Shown: positions 5,272 through 5,329 of the stretch, one piece after another
Layout of the letters: every line of letters starts with the position of its first letter
How positions within the stretch are numbered: the stretch's first letter is position 1
Source: Caldifarciminota bacterium
GTDB taxonomy: Bacteria > Hydrothermota > Tepidihabitantia > Tepidihabitantales > Tepidihabitantaceae
Length of the DNA stretch: 5,329 nucleotides
Assembly: GCA_016935775.1 (NCBI GenBank)
Contig: JAFGQF010000122.1
Location: 1-5,329, forward strand
Direction of reading: 5' to 3'
Notes under the pieces: model-generated
Seen by the model: the letters and a program-made list of their open reading frames with translations, nothing else
Databases searched by the model: none
What the model was told of the DNA's origin: nothing
Made by a program: the position numbers and the translations under genes

Positions 5272-5301
5272 TTGTGTCCTTGATGTCTCATATGGCATAC
5301 T
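5272..5301 (+). promoter_or_regulatory. Possible promoter of the next unit
   Basis: TTGTGT (5272-5277) and CATACT (5296-5301) are separated by 18 nt, the same spacing and the same GCATACTG context as the promoter of gene 1 (172-179, with CGCATACTGA there). The local drop in G+C over 5262-5302 also fits a promoter region. The -35 hexamer is poor and no gene start with a ribosome site is visible before the window ends at 5329. Confidence 0.3.
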
Positions 5302-5329
5302 GCTCCTGCAACCCATGGTAGACTCAAGA

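Noticed and set aside
4848..5321. Plus-strand frame of 157 codons overlapping the end of gene 3 and the 3' region
   Set aside because: It is out of frame with the conserved FlgD-like domain and Arg/Gly/Ala-rich in the way of shadow frames, and has no ribosome site.
5292..5321. Nine-codon ORF MAYCSCNPW near the window end
   Set aside because: Too short, no Shine-Dalgarno, and it overlaps the possible -10 box; no basis to call a gene.
1..5329. CRISPR array, tRNA, rRNA or insertion sequence
   Set aside because: No regularly spaced repeats with unique spacers, no cloverleaf or rRNA-like stretch, and no transposase frame or terminal inverted repeats were seen.

Overview
This G+C-rich window (roughly two thirds G+C by eye) is coding on the plus strand almost throughout. 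It carries a tight run of three genes for secreted proteins. Each has an N-terminal signal peptide, a body built of beta-propeller repeats, and a C-terminal beta-sandwich or tail of the kind used as a type IX secretion (Por) sorting domain or FlgD-like cap. The end signature GVYF(V/L)...VRKV(I/V)VQ(R/D), together with propeller-rich secreted proteins and high G+C, suggests an uncultivated lineage of the FCB group or a neighbouring phylum. Candidate division WOR-3/Stahlbacteria is my best guess, but this rests on pattern memory and no search was run.

Layout. Positions 1-42 are the last 13 codons of an upstream gene, ending in VRKVIVQR. A ribosome site and an ATG follow immediately, but that frame ends after 16 codons; it looks like the stranded signal-peptide start of another family member. 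This short non-coding stretch also holds a 17-bp direct repeat and a good sigma70-type promoter (TTGACA, 18 nt, CATACT). Gene 1 (196-2532) encodes a protein of about 778 residues with about 16 repeats of the YncE/YVTN type. Gene 2 (2542-3831) encodes about 429 residues with seven apparent blades of a BNR/sialidase-like propeller. Gene 3 (3841-5163) encodes 440 residues with six clear Kelch repeats. Gaps between genes are only 9 bp, so they are very probably co-transcribed and translationally coupled. After gene 3, 5168-5209 is an orphan copy of the VRKVIVQR tail, out of frame with gene 3. A weak hairpin and a weak promoter-like pair follow it.

How the parts relate. All three products appear to be exported through the inner membrane by Sec and then secreted or held at the surface. 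None shows a recognisable catalytic motif, so binding or structural roles are more likely than enzymatic ones. Most striking is the modular DNA. Near-identical 3' ends (including a TAGGGA block that fuses the amber stop to the next Shine-Dalgarno) and similar 5' starts recur through the window, while the propeller bodies between them are unrelated types. Two 41-bp tail copies (39/41 identical) flank the three-gene block as direct repeats exactly 5167 bp apart. This fits assembly by duplication and recombination between shared gene ends.
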